From NCBI RefSeq assembly GCF_007018905.1, contig NZ_CP041402.1, positions 1,662,001 through 1,726,000 on the forward strand: DNA of 64,000 bases. The letters are read 5' to 3'. Source of the DNA: Tardiphaga sp. vice304. GTDB lineage: Bacteria > Pseudomonadota > Alphaproteobacteria > Rhizobiales > Xanthobacteraceae. The position numbers were made by a program, and so were the translations under genes. Of this stretch, positions 37,573 to 46,464 are shown piece by piece. How positions within the stretch are numbered: position 1 is the first letter of the stretch; each line of letters starts with the position of its first letter. Under the pieces are notes generated by a model. The model had not been told where the DNA came from. It ran no database searches and was given only the letters and a program-made list of their open reading frames with translations.

Positions 37573-39099
37573 TTAGTCTTCACATCCCGCGTTCACATGC
37601 GGCACCGACCATTCGGTAACCGCCATCGCCTCCAGCTTGGGCGGACCGAGAAAGGGAGCCGACAGGCAATAGAGCCCTGCATGGGTCGAGACCCAGATCA
37701 GGTTGCGGTCCCACTCGATGAAGACAGCTTCGGTCGTCCCGCGGCGCCAGCTCATGTAATCGTCGATCTCGCCGTCGCGCGGCGGGACGAAGTAGGCGAC
37801 TTCCTTCGGTTCGGTGGGGTCCGATATGTCGAAGAGGCGGATGCCCGCGTTCAGATACGACAAGGCGACGACGTCCGGACGTGCCTTTCCTGGCGCGATC
37901 CAGTGTTGCATCACGCGCGAGCTGAAGCGGCCTCGCGCCATCGCGAAATCCTTGTAGGGCGCGTCCGGGTGCGGCATCGGCCGGGGAAACAGGCCGATGA
38001 TGCGGGGACGCGCCGGGTCTTTGACGTCGATCACGTAGCTCGTGTGCCAGGGTTCGCGCGCATCGGCTTCGAGCGACTCCGGGATGCCGATTACGAGGTT
38101 CTGCAACTGCGGAAACCGGGCAGGCTCGGCGTTGACAGGAACGACGTGGTGAAAGGGAATGCCGCCGATCGCCTCGAGCGGGTGGGAGACCTTGCCGTAG
38201 ACTTTCGGATTCCGGATGTCGCTCAGGTCGTGCACGTACAACCCGAAATGGCCCCAGCCGCCATAGCCGACCGTGCCGCCGTCTTCGACGCGGACCGGGA
38301 CGATGCAAGGAGTCCGGGTGCTGGTCCACGAGGATTGATCGCCGGCAAACGGGTAGGTCGTGCGATACAATTCCTCCTCGTCGAGCCGCTGGCCCGGTAC
38401 CCACCATCGCGACACCTCCTTGACGTTGGCAGGATCGGTCATGTCAACGATCATCAGGCCGTTGCTGTAAACGCGCTCGGTGCTCTCCATACGGAGCTGG
38501 TCGTCCCAGCCGCAGGCTAGGTAGGCGTATTGACCGCCGTCGTAGAACGGTAAATGCACGCCGTGGCCGGAGGCGCCGGTATTGAACTCGCTCAGCAGTT
38601 CGGGCTTTTCCGGGTTGGTGACATCGTACGTCTTGATGCCGCGGAAGCCGGGATCGCTCAGTGCCTTCTTGGCATACTCAAGATGATGTTTCCCTCGCGG
38701 ATACTGCGGGGTGCCCGGCGTCAGCGGCATTTGATGCGCGACCACGCGTATCCATTTTCGAAGCGTCTTGTTATAAACGCAGCTGGCGAACACACCTGAC
38801 GTCGTGTCTGCGAGCACCTGTGCCTTCAAAGGTTCAGTCACATCGACCCATCCGCCCTTGAAGGCAATCAGGCGTCGCTTGTTTTTCGCCCATAGGCACG
38901 AGTGCTCGTCTCCGAAGATCATGATGTCGATCTCGGGGTAATGCGCGATGACCTCCATATTGGATATATACTGTTTCCGGTCGAGGTAGGTGAGCGCCCC
39001 GGCCGGCATGCGGAAGGGAACCGTTCCACCACCTTCCATGACGCCGTTCGTTGCTACATCAACACTCGCGATCGTCGATTGCCTGCTGGTTTCGGCCAT
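37573..39099 (-). CDS. LVIVD-repeat (beta-propeller-like) protein
   Basis: A 508-residue protein with repeats of the LVIVD type: GLMIVDMTDPANVKEVSRWW, TSYVIDVKDPARPRIIG, GIRLFDISDPTEPKEVAYF and GIKTYDVTNPEKPELLS. Each is a strand ending in D-x-(T/S/K)-D/N-P-x-x-P. They should form a beta propeller that binds ligand, protein or surface. There is no clear signal peptide or catalytic motif. Such proteins occur beside esterases and Bug receptors in catabolic clusters, but their function is not established. It sits 48 bases after the receptor gene and is probably co-transcribed with it. Confidence 0.8.
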   Translation of the reverse strand: MAETSRQSTIASVDVATNGVMEGGGTVPFRMPAGALTYLDRKQYISNMEVIAHYPEIDIMIFGDEHSCLWAKNKRRLIAFKGGWVDVTEPLKAQVLADTTSGVFASCVYNKTLRKWIRVVAHQMPLTPGTPQYPRGKHHLEYAKKALSDPGFRGIKTYDVTNPEKPELLSEFNTGASGHGVHLPFYDGGQYAYLACGWDDQLRMESTERVYSNGLMIVDMTDPANVKEVSRWWVPGQRLDEEELYRTTYPFAGDQSSWTSTRTPCIVPVRVEDGGTVGYGGWGHFGLYVHDLSDIRNPKVYGKVSHPLEAIGGIPFHHVVPVNAEPARFPQLQNLVIGIPESLEADAREPWHTSYVIDVKDPARPRIIGLFPRPMPHPDAPYKDFAMARGRFSSRVMQHWIAPGKARPDVVALSYLNAGIRLFDISDPTEPKEVAYFVPPRDGEIDDYMSWRRGTTEAVFIEWDRNLIWVSTHAGLYCLSAPFLGPPKLEAMAVTEWSVPHVNAGCED

Positions 39100-39147
39100 T
39101 GCGTTTCCTCGTCGAGATGCGTCGGCTTTCGGCTTGGCAAAGCCGGA

Positions 39148-40131
39148 CTATTGAGCGGCGATACCGAGTTCGTTGATCAGGCCGGTAAATCGGCTGTAGT
39201 CGCTTTGCCAGAGGCGGCCGAGATCTGCGGGCGTGCCGGGAGAAGGGTCGATATGCAGACTCTTGACGTGCTTCTGCGTGTCCGGATCCGCAATGGCGCG
39301 GTTCACTGCGGCATTGATGCGTTCGATCATGGCAGGCGGAGTTCCCTTCGGCGCGAAGAAGCCGAACCAGCCCAGCATCGTGAAGTCGGGAACGGTTTCG
39401 CTGATGGTCGGCATATCCGGCGCCGCCGGGTTGCGGGTCCGGGCGCTGACGGCAAGTGCCCGCAACGAACCGTCGGTGGTATAGCTCAGGCTGTTGGCAA
39501 AGCTGAGCGAGCCGGCCTCGATCCGTCCGGAGACCAAGTCGGGAACGATCTGCACGCCGCCCCTGTAGGGGACGTGAACGTAGTCGAGCCCCGCTTGCTT
39601 GCGCAGCATCTCGAACATCAGATGCGGGAAGCTACCAAGCCCGACCGTTGCAATCTTCACGGTTCCAGGATTTGCCCTGGAGTAGTCGATAAGTCCTCGC
39701 AGGGAGGTAACCGGAAGGGCAGGCGTCGTGAGTATCGCAATGTAATTCACATAGGTAAGCGCCACCGGTTCGAGACTTGCTCGCACGTCGAACTGCCATT
39801 TGTTCATGATGGGCGTGATCACCATGCTTCCGAGCTGGCCGACCGTCAGGGTATGGCCATCCGGCTGGGCAGTTGCGGTCGCCTGCAGTCCGGTGAGTCC
39901 GGACCCGCCGGGCCGGTTCTCGATGACGAGTGGCTGCCCAAGACTTTTCGCCATACCGTCGGCGAGAAGTCGCGCGATGATGTCGACAAGATCTCCCGCA
40001 GGAAAGGGAACGATGACTTTGATTGGCCGGGTGTGCTGCGCTTGCGCCCGGGCGCCGTTCACCCAAGGCAAGGCTAATGTCACAGCAAGCAGCCAAGCCC
40101 ATCTGACATCCAGCATCCTTCGGCCGATCAT
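39148..40131 (-). CDS. Bug/TctC-type periplasmic receptor 3
   Basis: A 327-residue receptor with leader WAWLLAVTLALPWVNGARA followed by QAQHTRPIKVIVPFPAG. The usual glycine run after PFPAG is replaced by DLVDIIARLL, a notable change at the ligand mouth. Other signatures are PLVIENRPGGSGLTG, an AQPDGHTLTV segment and the VPYRGGVQIVPDLVSG loop. It is the first gene of the LVIVD/quinone-reductase unit, with a 17-bp palindrome (40303-40319) about 170 bases upstream, likely bound by the XRE-cupin regulator next door. Confidence 0.9.
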   Translation of the reverse strand: MIGRRMLDVRWAWLLAVTLALPWVNGARAQAQHTRPIKVIVPFPAGDLVDIIARLLADGMAKSLGQPLVIENRPGGSGLTGLQATATAQPDGHTLTVGQLGSMVITPIMNKWQFDVRASLEPVALTYVNYIAILTTPALPVTSLRGLIDYSRANPGTVKIATVGLGSFPHLMFEMLRKQAGLDYVHVPYRGGVQIVPDLVSGRIEAGSLSFANSLSYTTDGSLRALAVSARTRNPAAPDMPTISETVPDFTMLGWFGFFAPKGTPPAMIERINAAVNRAIADPDTQKHVKSLHIDPSPGTPADLGRLWQSDYSRFTGLINELGIAAQ

Positions 40132-40302
40132 AAAGCTCTCCCTGCGGAGATATGGTTGGACCCCGTTCCAGAAATGTCGTTCGCGAAGGCAGCCCGCCGG
40201 AAGTTTGACGGGACCTGTCCGCCGTTCGCGGTGCGACGGATTTTACATGTACTTAGACCGTCGTGCCTCTGCATGGCTTGGCTCCCGGGATCGGGCACCA
40301 GT

Positions 40303-40319
40303 ATTCAAGCAACTTGAAT
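40303..40319. promoter_or_regulatory. 17-bp palindrome, candidate XRE-cupin operator, copy 1
   Basis: ATTCAAGCAACTTGAAT: two 7-bp arms around a 3-base centre, upstream of the Bug/LVIVD/quinone-reductase unit. It matches the copy at 41119-41135 outside the centre at 13 of 14 positions. Confidence 0.65.
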
Positions 40320-40334
40320 GGATGTCAAACAACC

Positions 40335-40955
40335 TCAGAAGCTCGGCGGTGTGTTCACGACGATGAACTTTGCCGGCTTGCCGCTCGAATTCTTGTAGCC
40401 GTGCGGAATCTCGGAGCGATAGCAGATCGAATCACCGGTGTTGAGCAGGTACTTGGCGTCACCGATGATCAGTTCGACCTGCCCTTCGATGATATAGGCG
40501 ACTTCCTCGCCCTCGTGCGTCACCAGCCCTCCGCCGCTGCCGCCGGGGGCGAGGTTGTGGATGCTGCCCTGCAACAGGCGGGCCTTGTCGTAAGGGATCA
40601 AACGCTCCAGCGTCAGCCCCGGTCCGCTGCGCAGCGGATCCGTCTTGACGATCGGCCGCTCGCCGGCCCTCGACAGAAGCCCGTCGGGCTCGGACGGTTT
40701 TTCGAATAGCTGGCCCACCGTCAGTTCCAGTACCTCGGCGATCCGGTAAAGCGCGTTGAGCGACGGCACAGCGCGGCCGTTCTCGATCTTGGAGATCATG
40801 CTTTCCGAACAATCGGCGGCCTCGGCGACGTCCTTGAGGCGCAACCCCTTGGTCATCCGGCCGTGGCGCAGACGCACCCCCAGATATTCGTTGTTTCCAG
40901 CGGGCACGGCGGCCGGCTTCTGCTTCGAGGAGGGCCGCTTCTTCGTCTTCAACAT
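40335..40955 (-). CDS. XRE-cupin regulator (HipB/PuuR-like)
   Basis: A 206-residue regulator. The helix-turn-helix covers about 26-80 (LRLKDVAEAADCSESMISKIENG), and the cupin domain about 130-206 (THEGEEVAYIIEGQVELIIG, then GDSICYRSEIPHGYKN). PuuR and similar proteins use the cupin to sense a small catabolite. It is divergent from the hydrolase-BtrH-ABC operon, and copies of one palindrome flank the gene on both sides: at 41119 (own and operon promoter) and 40303 (Bug/LVIVD unit). It is probably the repressor of this half of the island. Confidence 0.92.
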   Translation of the reverse strand: MLKTKKRPSSKQKPAAVPAGNNEYLGVRLRHGRMTKGLRLKDVAEAADCSESMISKIENGRAVPSLNALYRIAEVLELTVGQLFEKPSEPDGLLSRAGERPIVKTDPLRSGPGLTLERLIPYDKARLLQGSIHNLAPGGSGGGLVTHEGEEVAYIIEGQVELIIGDAKYLLNTGDSICYRSEIPHGYKNSSGKPAKFIVVNTPPSF

Positions 40956-41118
40956 CTAAAATCCAAATCGTGAGCCAAGCGAGCGCCTACGTTCCATCAC
41001 TGAAACTTTGACGACAACTGCGATCATATCGCAACCCCGAACACCCGCCGCGCTTCATGGCACACACGTGCTCAGAAAGTAATCGGGCTTGCTCAATGAG
41101 AAAGCAAAAAGGAACTGA

Positions 41119-41135
41119 ATTCAAATGACTTGAAT
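41119..41135. promoter_or_regulatory. 17-bp palindrome, candidate XRE-cupin operator, copy 2
   Basis: ATTCAAATGACTTGAAT in the 261-base gap between the XRE-cupin gene and the hydrolase operon; its left and right neighbours extend the symmetry by one base. It is shared with copy 1 except for the centre. Confidence 0.65.
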
Positions 41136-41216
41136 TAAAAATTTCACGCTGTTAGCTTTTCCGGATCAGCTCCCGGAGCGGAGCATTGCTGCAAGCCGTA
41201 CTTGGGAAGGAAGCGG

Positions 41217-42443
41217 ATGTCCGAAGAGTTCCTCATCGATCAGGTCACCAACGAAACGCACGGTGTGTATCAGCCCTATGGCTGGCACCACTGGCCGCAG
41301 TTTCCCTGGATGAGCTATCAGTTCCGGCGCGCCCTCGGCGAGACGCAGGAGGGCGGTGGCGCGGTGTCGGAGTGCTTCCTGGCCGCCAGCCGGATGATCC
41401 CGGGCGACGAGGAGAGCTGGCACCGCGAGTGGAAGCGGATTGCCGACTTCAACCAGGAGCGCGGTGATTCCGAGTTCGGCAAAGGCCATGTGCGCACGGC
41501 GATGAATTGCTGGCTGCGCGCGGCCAATTATTATCGTCACACCGAGTTCTGGCTCAAATACACCGATCCGCGCCGAATCGAAGCCTTCACCGACATGGAG
41601 GAGTGTTCTCGAAAATTCATTTCGAACCTCAATCCCGCGGGCGAAGTCCTGCAGATACCCTACGAGAACGACAAAACCCTGTTTGCGTATTTTGTCCGTG
41701 CGCCGTTCGATACCGGCAAGCAGCCGGCTCTGATCTGCATGGGGGGCCTTGACTCGATCAAAGACGAAATGTGGTTCATGCAGGCGCACGGCGCCCTGCA
41801 GCGCGGCATCTCGGTGCTGATGATCGACGGCCCGGGGCAGGGCGGCACGTTACGCCGGCACGGCTTGCCGACCCGCGTCGACTACGAAGTCCCGATCGGC
41901 AAGTGCATCGATTACCTGCTAACCCGCGACGACGTCGACCCGGCGCGCATCGCGGTGTGCGGTTCGTCGCTCGGCGGCTTCTACGCGGCGCGCGCCGGAT
42001 CCTACGAACATCGCCTGGCGGCAGCGATTTCGCACGGCGCGATCTGGTCGATCTCGGAGTTGTGGGCCAATGCGACCGAGACGCATGGCCTTGCTGATCA
42101 CATCAAGACCGTGTTCGGCGCGTCTTCGATGAAGGAGGCGCTGGAAAAGGCCCGGCCGTTCACGCTCGAAGGCCACCTCGAGAATATGAAATGCCCATAC
42201 CTGATCGTTCACGGCGGCCATGACGTGCTCGGCGTGGCGCAGGCTTCGCGGGTCTACGATTATGCCAGGGCCAAGGGCGTCAATGCGACCTTGCGTCTGG
42301 TGACCGAAGAGGAAACCGGTGCCGACCACTGCCAGCACGACAACCCGACCATCGGGCAGGAACTGATGGCCGACTGGCTCGCCGGTGTGTTCGGTATCGA
42401 CGAACGCGAATTGCGCAAGAAAGCCACCAATCCCTTGATTTGA
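41217..42443 (+). CDS. DUF1100-type alpha/beta hydrolase 2
   Basis: A 408-residue hydrolase with a helical N-terminal half carrying YGWHHWPQFPW and FRRALGETQEGGG, then an alpha/beta core. The nucleophile is S251 (CGSSLGG), the acid D336 (HGGHDVLG) and the base H371 (GADHCQHD). It closely matches the gene at 46465, less so that at 24308. Relatives cleave C-C bonds next to a ketone or hydrolyse amides. The ATG at 41217 is preferred over a TTG 15 bases upstream because AAGGAAG is then correctly placed. It is the first gene of a six-gene operon: hydrolase, BtrH-like, binding protein, ATPase, permease, hydrolase. Confidence 0.88.
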   Translation: MSEEFLIDQVTNETHGVYQPYGWHHWPQFPWMSYQFRRALGETQEGGGAVSECFLAASRMIPGDEESWHREWKRIADFNQERGDSEFGKGHVRTAMNCWLRAANYYRHTEFWLKYTDPRRIEAFTDMEECSRKFISNLNPAGEVLQIPYENDKTLFAYFVRAPFDTGKQPALICMGGLDSIKDEMWFMQAHGALQRGISVLMIDGPGQGGTLRRHGLPTRVDYEVPIGKCIDYLLTRDDVDPARIAVCGSSLGGFYAARAGSYEHRLAAAISHGAIWSISELWANATETHGLADHIKTVFGASSMKEALEKARPFTLEGHLENMKCPYLIVHGGHDVLGVAQASRVYDYARAKGVNATLRLVTEEETGADHCQHDNPTIGQELMADWLAGVFGIDERELRKKATNPLI

Positions 42444-42470
42444 TCCAAACCGCCTCGAAAGGAGATCGCG

Positions 42471-43715
42471 ATGTCCGAAGTGAAGTCCTATGGCGACGCC
42501 TACTACTCGATGACCTGGATGGGACCGAAAGGGTATCCCGAAGGCGGCAATTCGGGCCGCTGTTATTTCACCGGCATGTTGGGAATGCTCCGGCTGCACG
42601 GCGAGAGCGACGTGCTGTTTGCGGACGGCACGTCGGGCGACGGCTTTTCGTTTCGCTGGAGCCCGGTATGGGGCGCGCCTGCGTTCAACGGCGGCGCAGG
42701 GGCCTTCCATGAAATCTGGGAATATACGCCGAAGGCGCTCGGCTACGTCGGGCACTGGGAGCAGGACCATGAGGGGGGCTTCGACGAGGCCTTCACCAAG
42801 CTCTGTGGTCTGGTCGATCGCGGCATTCCGGTCCAGGTCGGGCTGCATTATTCGCTGATGCTGCCTTATGGCGCCAAGACGTCGCCGCGGCTTAAATTCC
42901 AGCATGAGACGATGGGCAAGACCGGGTTTGGTCACCACGTCGTGGTCGCCGGTTACGATTTGCAACGTGGCACGGTCACGATCTTCGAACCCAACGATAT
43001 CTTACCGCACTCGCGCTACGAAGCGCCGATCGACGTGTTTCGCGCCGCATGGGAGCAGTCGATGCAGCGCGGGCCGAAGGGCTACGAGCCCTGGGAACAT
43101 CACCACCCGTTCGGCGGCGAGTGGAGTTTGCATGACGGCTATGGCCCATACCTGATGGTCTGGGTCGAGCCCGAGCGTGATCCGCACTGGGACATCACGC
43201 AATCGATCCGGCATTCGTTCCGGCGTAACCTCAAGATCCTGTCCGGGGAGTATCCGAAGCCCTATGCGCTGTTTGGCAACCAGTGGCAGATCCCGCGCTT
43301 CGAGACCGGCGCGCCTGGCATGGCGGCCTTCGCGGCCCTGGTCGTCAGCGGCGCGGTGAAGGATACCAATGGGCCCAATGGCGCAACGATCCCGCTGTTC
43401 GTGCGCGGCAACATTCCGAACCACGGCGTGCTTGGCCGGGCAGGCGCTGCCGGCTATCTCCGGCGTGTCGCCGCAGAACTGGGCGTGCGCGGCCTGGCGA
43501 ATGCCGACGTGCTTGCTGCGGCACAGGAAATGCAAGCATCTTCGGAGTTGTTCAAGACGCTTCGCTACGAGGCAGACCTCGCCAAGGCCGGTGAAGTGCT
43601 GTCACGGATCGCAGCGCATGAGGTGGCCGCGCTGGCATCCATGACCAAAGCATGGCCGGTGGTGCAGACGATTACGGAACATGCGCCGTCGCGACAGGAC
43701 GTTGCGGCGGAGTAG
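42471..43715 (+). CDS. BtrH-like protein (butirosin acyltransferase N-domain family)
   Basis: A 414-residue protein. The first 200 residues resemble the BtrH_N fold, a cysteine-protease-like acyltransferase: C31 in SGRCYFTGMLGML, then LFADGTSGDGFSFRW, GFGHHVVVAGYD with candidate histidines, and the acidic EPND end of the catalytic strand. The C-terminal half (about 240-410) resembles the DUF4872 partner domain. BtrH moves an acyl group to an aminoglycoside; in this catabolic setting the reverse reaction, deacylation or transamidation, is conceivable. The assignment rests on motif pattern only, so the fold is moderately sure and the reaction unknown. It lies 27 bases after the hydrolase. Confidence 0.6.
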   Translation: MSEVKSYGDAYYSMTWMGPKGYPEGGNSGRCYFTGMLGMLRLHGESDVLFADGTSGDGFSFRWSPVWGAPAFNGGAGAFHEIWEYTPKALGYVGHWEQDHEGGFDEAFTKLCGLVDRGIPVQVGLHYSLMLPYGAKTSPRLKFQHETMGKTGFGHHVVVAGYDLQRGTVTIFEPNDILPHSRYEAPIDVFRAAWEQSMQRGPKGYEPWEHHHPFGGEWSLHDGYGPYLMVWVEPERDPHWDITQSIRHSFRRNLKILSGEYPKPYALFGNQWQIPRFETGAPGMAAFAALVVSGAVKDTNGPNGATIPLFVRGNIPNHGVLGRAGAAGYLRRVAAELGVRGLANADVLAAAQEMQASSELFKTLRYEADLAKAGEVLSRIAAHEVAALASMTKAWPVVQTITEHAPSRQDVAAE

Positions 43716-43783
43716 CCGGGCGGCTGCTTCGCAAGGATTTAGTAATTCGCTCGGTGAGCGTCAATGCATATTGCCAGGGGATC

Positions 43784-44776
43784 ATGACGATGACGTTGAA
43801 GAGTGTATTACTCGGCTTCTGCGCCTGCATCGCGTTGGCCGGCAGCGCCGCGGCGCAGCAGGACAATTACAAGGTCCGCGTCGTTGCCGGGGCCCCGGGA
43901 TACGACCACATCCAGCCGTTCATCGCGGAACACCTCAAGCTGTGGGATAAGTACGGCGTCAAGGTCGAGTTCATGGGCGGGAATTATCAGCGTTCCAACC
44001 AGCAGATGTCGATCGGTGATTTCGACGTCGGTTATAACCAGTACGCATCCTCGATCCGCTATCTTTCCGCCGGCATCGATAGCGTCATCGTCGCCGCGTC
44101 ATCCGCCAATTGCGCGATGATGATTGCCGGACCGAACGTCAAATCGTGGGCCGACGTCAAGGGCAAGCGCGTCGGCATCGTCACCAAGTTCGACGTGCAG
44201 GCGCTGACCCTGACCAAGCAGATCCTGCCGCGTTTCGGGCTCTCCGAAAAAGATGTGCAACTGGCGCTCGTTCCGGTACCGGAGGTCGCATCTGCTTTGC
44301 TTACCGGCGACATTGCCGCCGCGTTCCCGTTCGAGCCCTACGGCACCGACGCGCTCGGGAAGGGTGCCAAGCTGCTTCTGGCGCCGAACGACCTGATCGA
44401 CAAGACCAAGCTGGATTCGGACATGCTGCGAAACGGCATGATCATGACCCGCAAGTTTATCAAGGAGCATCCTGAACTCGCCAAACGCCTTGTGTGGGCG
44501 CATCTCGACGCCGTGCACTTGATGAAGACCGACAAGAAGACGGGTCTCGAGGTCCTGAAGCATTACACGCCGAACATCGACATCTCGCTCCTCGACAAGT
44601 CGTATGACAGTTGCGGCTGGCAATATAACGAGCCGCCGAAAGCCTGGATCGAAGCGTTGATCGGCTGGATGAAAGAGGACGGCCTGCTGCAGAAGCCCGT
44701 CACCTACCAGGACGCCGTCGATATGTCGCTGGCCGAGAAATATCCGGGTTATCCCGGCTACGAAAAGCTCAAGTGA
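43784..44776 (+). CDS. ABC substrate-binding protein (NMT1/SsuA type) 2
   Basis: A 330-residue periplasmic receptor with leader LLGFCACIALAGSAAA-QQ. The mature part has the expected order: VVAGAPGYDHIQPF, the DFDVGYNQYASSI ligand loop and WADVKGKRVGIVTKFD. The ATG at 43784 is chosen so that the leader is complete. The stop overlaps the ATPase GTG start by 3 bases. It differs clearly from the receptor at 26730 (non-Tat leader, different loops), so the two importers probably bind different, perhaps related, compounds. Confidence 0.9.
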   Translation: MTMTLKSVLLGFCACIALAGSAAAQQDNYKVRVVAGAPGYDHIQPFIAEHLKLWDKYGVKVEFMGGNYQRSNQQMSIGDFDVGYNQYASSIRYLSAGIDSVIVAASSANCAMMIAGPNVKSWADVKGKRVGIVTKFDVQALTLTKQILPRFGLSEKDVQLALVPVPEVASALLTGDIAAAFPFEPYGTDALGKGAKLLLAPNDLIDKTKLDSDMLRNGMIMTRKFIKEHPELAKRLVWAHLDAVHLMKTDKKTGLEVLKHYTPNIDISLLDKSYDSCGWQYNEPPKAWIEALIGWMKEDGLLQKPVTYQDAVDMSLAEKYPGYPGYEKLK

Positions 44777-45585
44777 GCCGCTCGGACATGGTGATCATCA
44801 AATCGCTGAGCAAGAAGTACACGTCGCAGGGTGCGGACATGGCCGCGCTGATCGACATCAATCTGGAGATCCAGGAAGGCGAGTTCGTCTGCCTTCTCGG
44901 TCCCTCCGGCTGCGGCAAGTCGACCTTGCTAAAGATCGTCGCCGGCCTCATTCCCGCAACATCCGGGGAGGTGGCCATCAATGGCCAGGCGATCGACGGC
45001 CCCGGTCCCGAGCGGGCCGTCGTGTTTCAGGACTACGCGCTGTTTCCCTGGATGAGCGTCCGCGACAACATCGAATTCGGGCTGGAAGCGCGCCGGATGG
45101 CGGCGGCCGAACGAAGAAAGATTTCCGACAAATTGCTGCGGGTTGTGGGCCTTGCCGATTTCGCAGATCGATATCCACACCATCTGTCGGGCGGCATGAA
45201 ACAGCGGGTCTCGATCGCGCGCGCGCTCGCCGTTGATCCGTCGCTGTTGCTGATGGACGAGCCGTTCGGCGCGCTCGACGCTCAGACGCGCCAGACGCTG
45301 CAGGACGAACTGCTGCGCATCTGGCGCGAATACCGCAAGACCGTGATCTTCGTGACCCATTCTATCGAAGAGGCGATCTACTTGTCCGACCGTATCGTGG
45401 TCATGACGGCACGGCCGGGGCGCATCAAGGAAGTCATCGCGATCAGTGAACCGCGGCCGCGCGACATGACCGGCACGGCGATGAACGAGCGGCAGCGCGA
45501 GGTCCGCGCCGTGCTCAACGAGGAAATCGAGCGCGCGGCTGTCCTCGAGCAACGGGACATGATGGTCGGAGCATCCCATGGCTGA
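44773..45585 (+). CDS. ABC importer ATPase 2 (SsuB/TauB type)
   Basis: A 270-residue ATPase. Walker A GPSGCGKST is at 43-51, the signature LSGGMKQR about 138-145 and Walker B LLLMDEP about 159-165, followed by FGALDAQTR. It starts at a GTG overlapping the binding-protein stop (GTGA); an ATG 15 bases later is possible. It overlaps the permease by 8 bases. Full motifs indicate an active importer subunit. Confidence 0.92.
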   Translation: MSRSDMVIIKSLSKKYTSQGADMAALIDINLEIQEGEFVCLLGPSGCGKSTLLKIVAGLIPATSGEVAINGQAIDGPGPERAVVFQDYALFPWMSVRDNIEFGLEARRMAAAERRKISDKLLRVVGLADFADRYPHHLSGGMKQRVSIARALAVDPSLLLMDEPFGALDAQTRQTLQDELLRIWREYRKTVIFVTHSIEEAIYLSDRIVVMTARPGRIKEVIAISEPRPRDMTGTAMNERQREVRAVLNEEIERAAVLEQRDMMVGASHG

Positions 45586-46417
45586 TTTATCGTACAACAA
45601 AGCCAGCGAGGCCGGTGCCACTCTTGCCGCGTCTAGGATTCTGGGCCGGATGGTGCCGGGCCGCGACCGGCTGCTGGGTATCTCCACCATGGTCGTCTTC
45701 ATCGCCGGATGGGAGATTGTCTACCGGCTCGGTCTGATGCCGGTGTGGGCGTTCCCATCGCCCTGGAAGGTCGTTCTCGCGTTTCAGGAATTGATCGCCA
45801 ACGGCAAGCTGCTGACCAACACCGCGGCCAGCGTCGGCCGGCAGGTCACTGGCGTCTTGCTGGCCGCGCTGGTCGGCATTCCCGCCGGCCTGGCGCTGGG
45901 CGCATCACCGACCGCGCGCGCGGCGTTTCTTCCGCTGTGCCGGCTGCTTTATCCGATCCCGGGTATCGCCTGGATTCCGCTCTCCATCCTCTGGTTCGGG
46001 GTCGGCTTCAAATCTACGGTTTTCGTTATCTTCTTCTCCGGCGTCTGGTCGATCATGTTCAACACCATGACCGGGGTGCAAACGCTGAGCGGCCAGTACA
46101 CCGACGTCGCCCGCGTCTATCTGGCGTCGCGCAGGTTATATACCTGGCGCATCCTCATTCCGGGATCGCTGCCCTACATCATCACCGGCATGCGGCTCAC
46201 CTACGGCGTAGGCTGGCGCGTCATCGTCGGCGCGGAAATGATCTCGTCCATCACCGGGCTCGGCTTCCTGATCGACGACGCGCGCTGGCAGCTGCGGCCG
46301 GACATCATGATCACCGGCATGATCACCATCGCGATGATCGGCTGGGTCTCGGAGAACTGGTTCTTCGACTGGGTCGAGCGCCGGACGATCGAGAAGTGGG
46401 GCATGAAGACGACCTAG
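45578..46417 (+). CDS. ABC importer permease 2
   Basis: A 279-residue inner-membrane permease with about six membrane segments, the first near 35-55 (STMVVFIAGWEIVYRLGLM). The EAA-like loop is degenerate: YLASRRLYTWRILIPGSLPYIITGMRL at about 180-208. It pairs with the ATPase at 44773 and the receptor at 43784. It is followed 47 bases later by a DUF1100-type hydrolase, keeping transport and hydrolysis in one operon as in the first importer operon. Confidence 0.92.
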   Translation: MADLSYNKASEAGATLAASRILGRMVPGRDRLLGISTMVVFIAGWEIVYRLGLMPVWAFPSPWKVVLAFQELIANGKLLTNTAASVGRQVTGVLLAALVGIPAGLALGASPTARAAFLPLCRLLYPIPGIAWIPLSILWFGVGFKSTVFVIFFSGVWSIMFNTMTGVQTLSGQYTDVARVYLASRRLYTWRILIPGSLPYIITGMRLTYGVGWRVIVGAEMISSITGLGFLIDDARWQLRPDIMITGMITIAMIGWVSENWFFDWVERRTIEKWGMKTT

Positions 46418-46464
46418 CCTCGAAGTTTCACCTTTCATTGCCATCCAACGATTCGAGCATCTGC

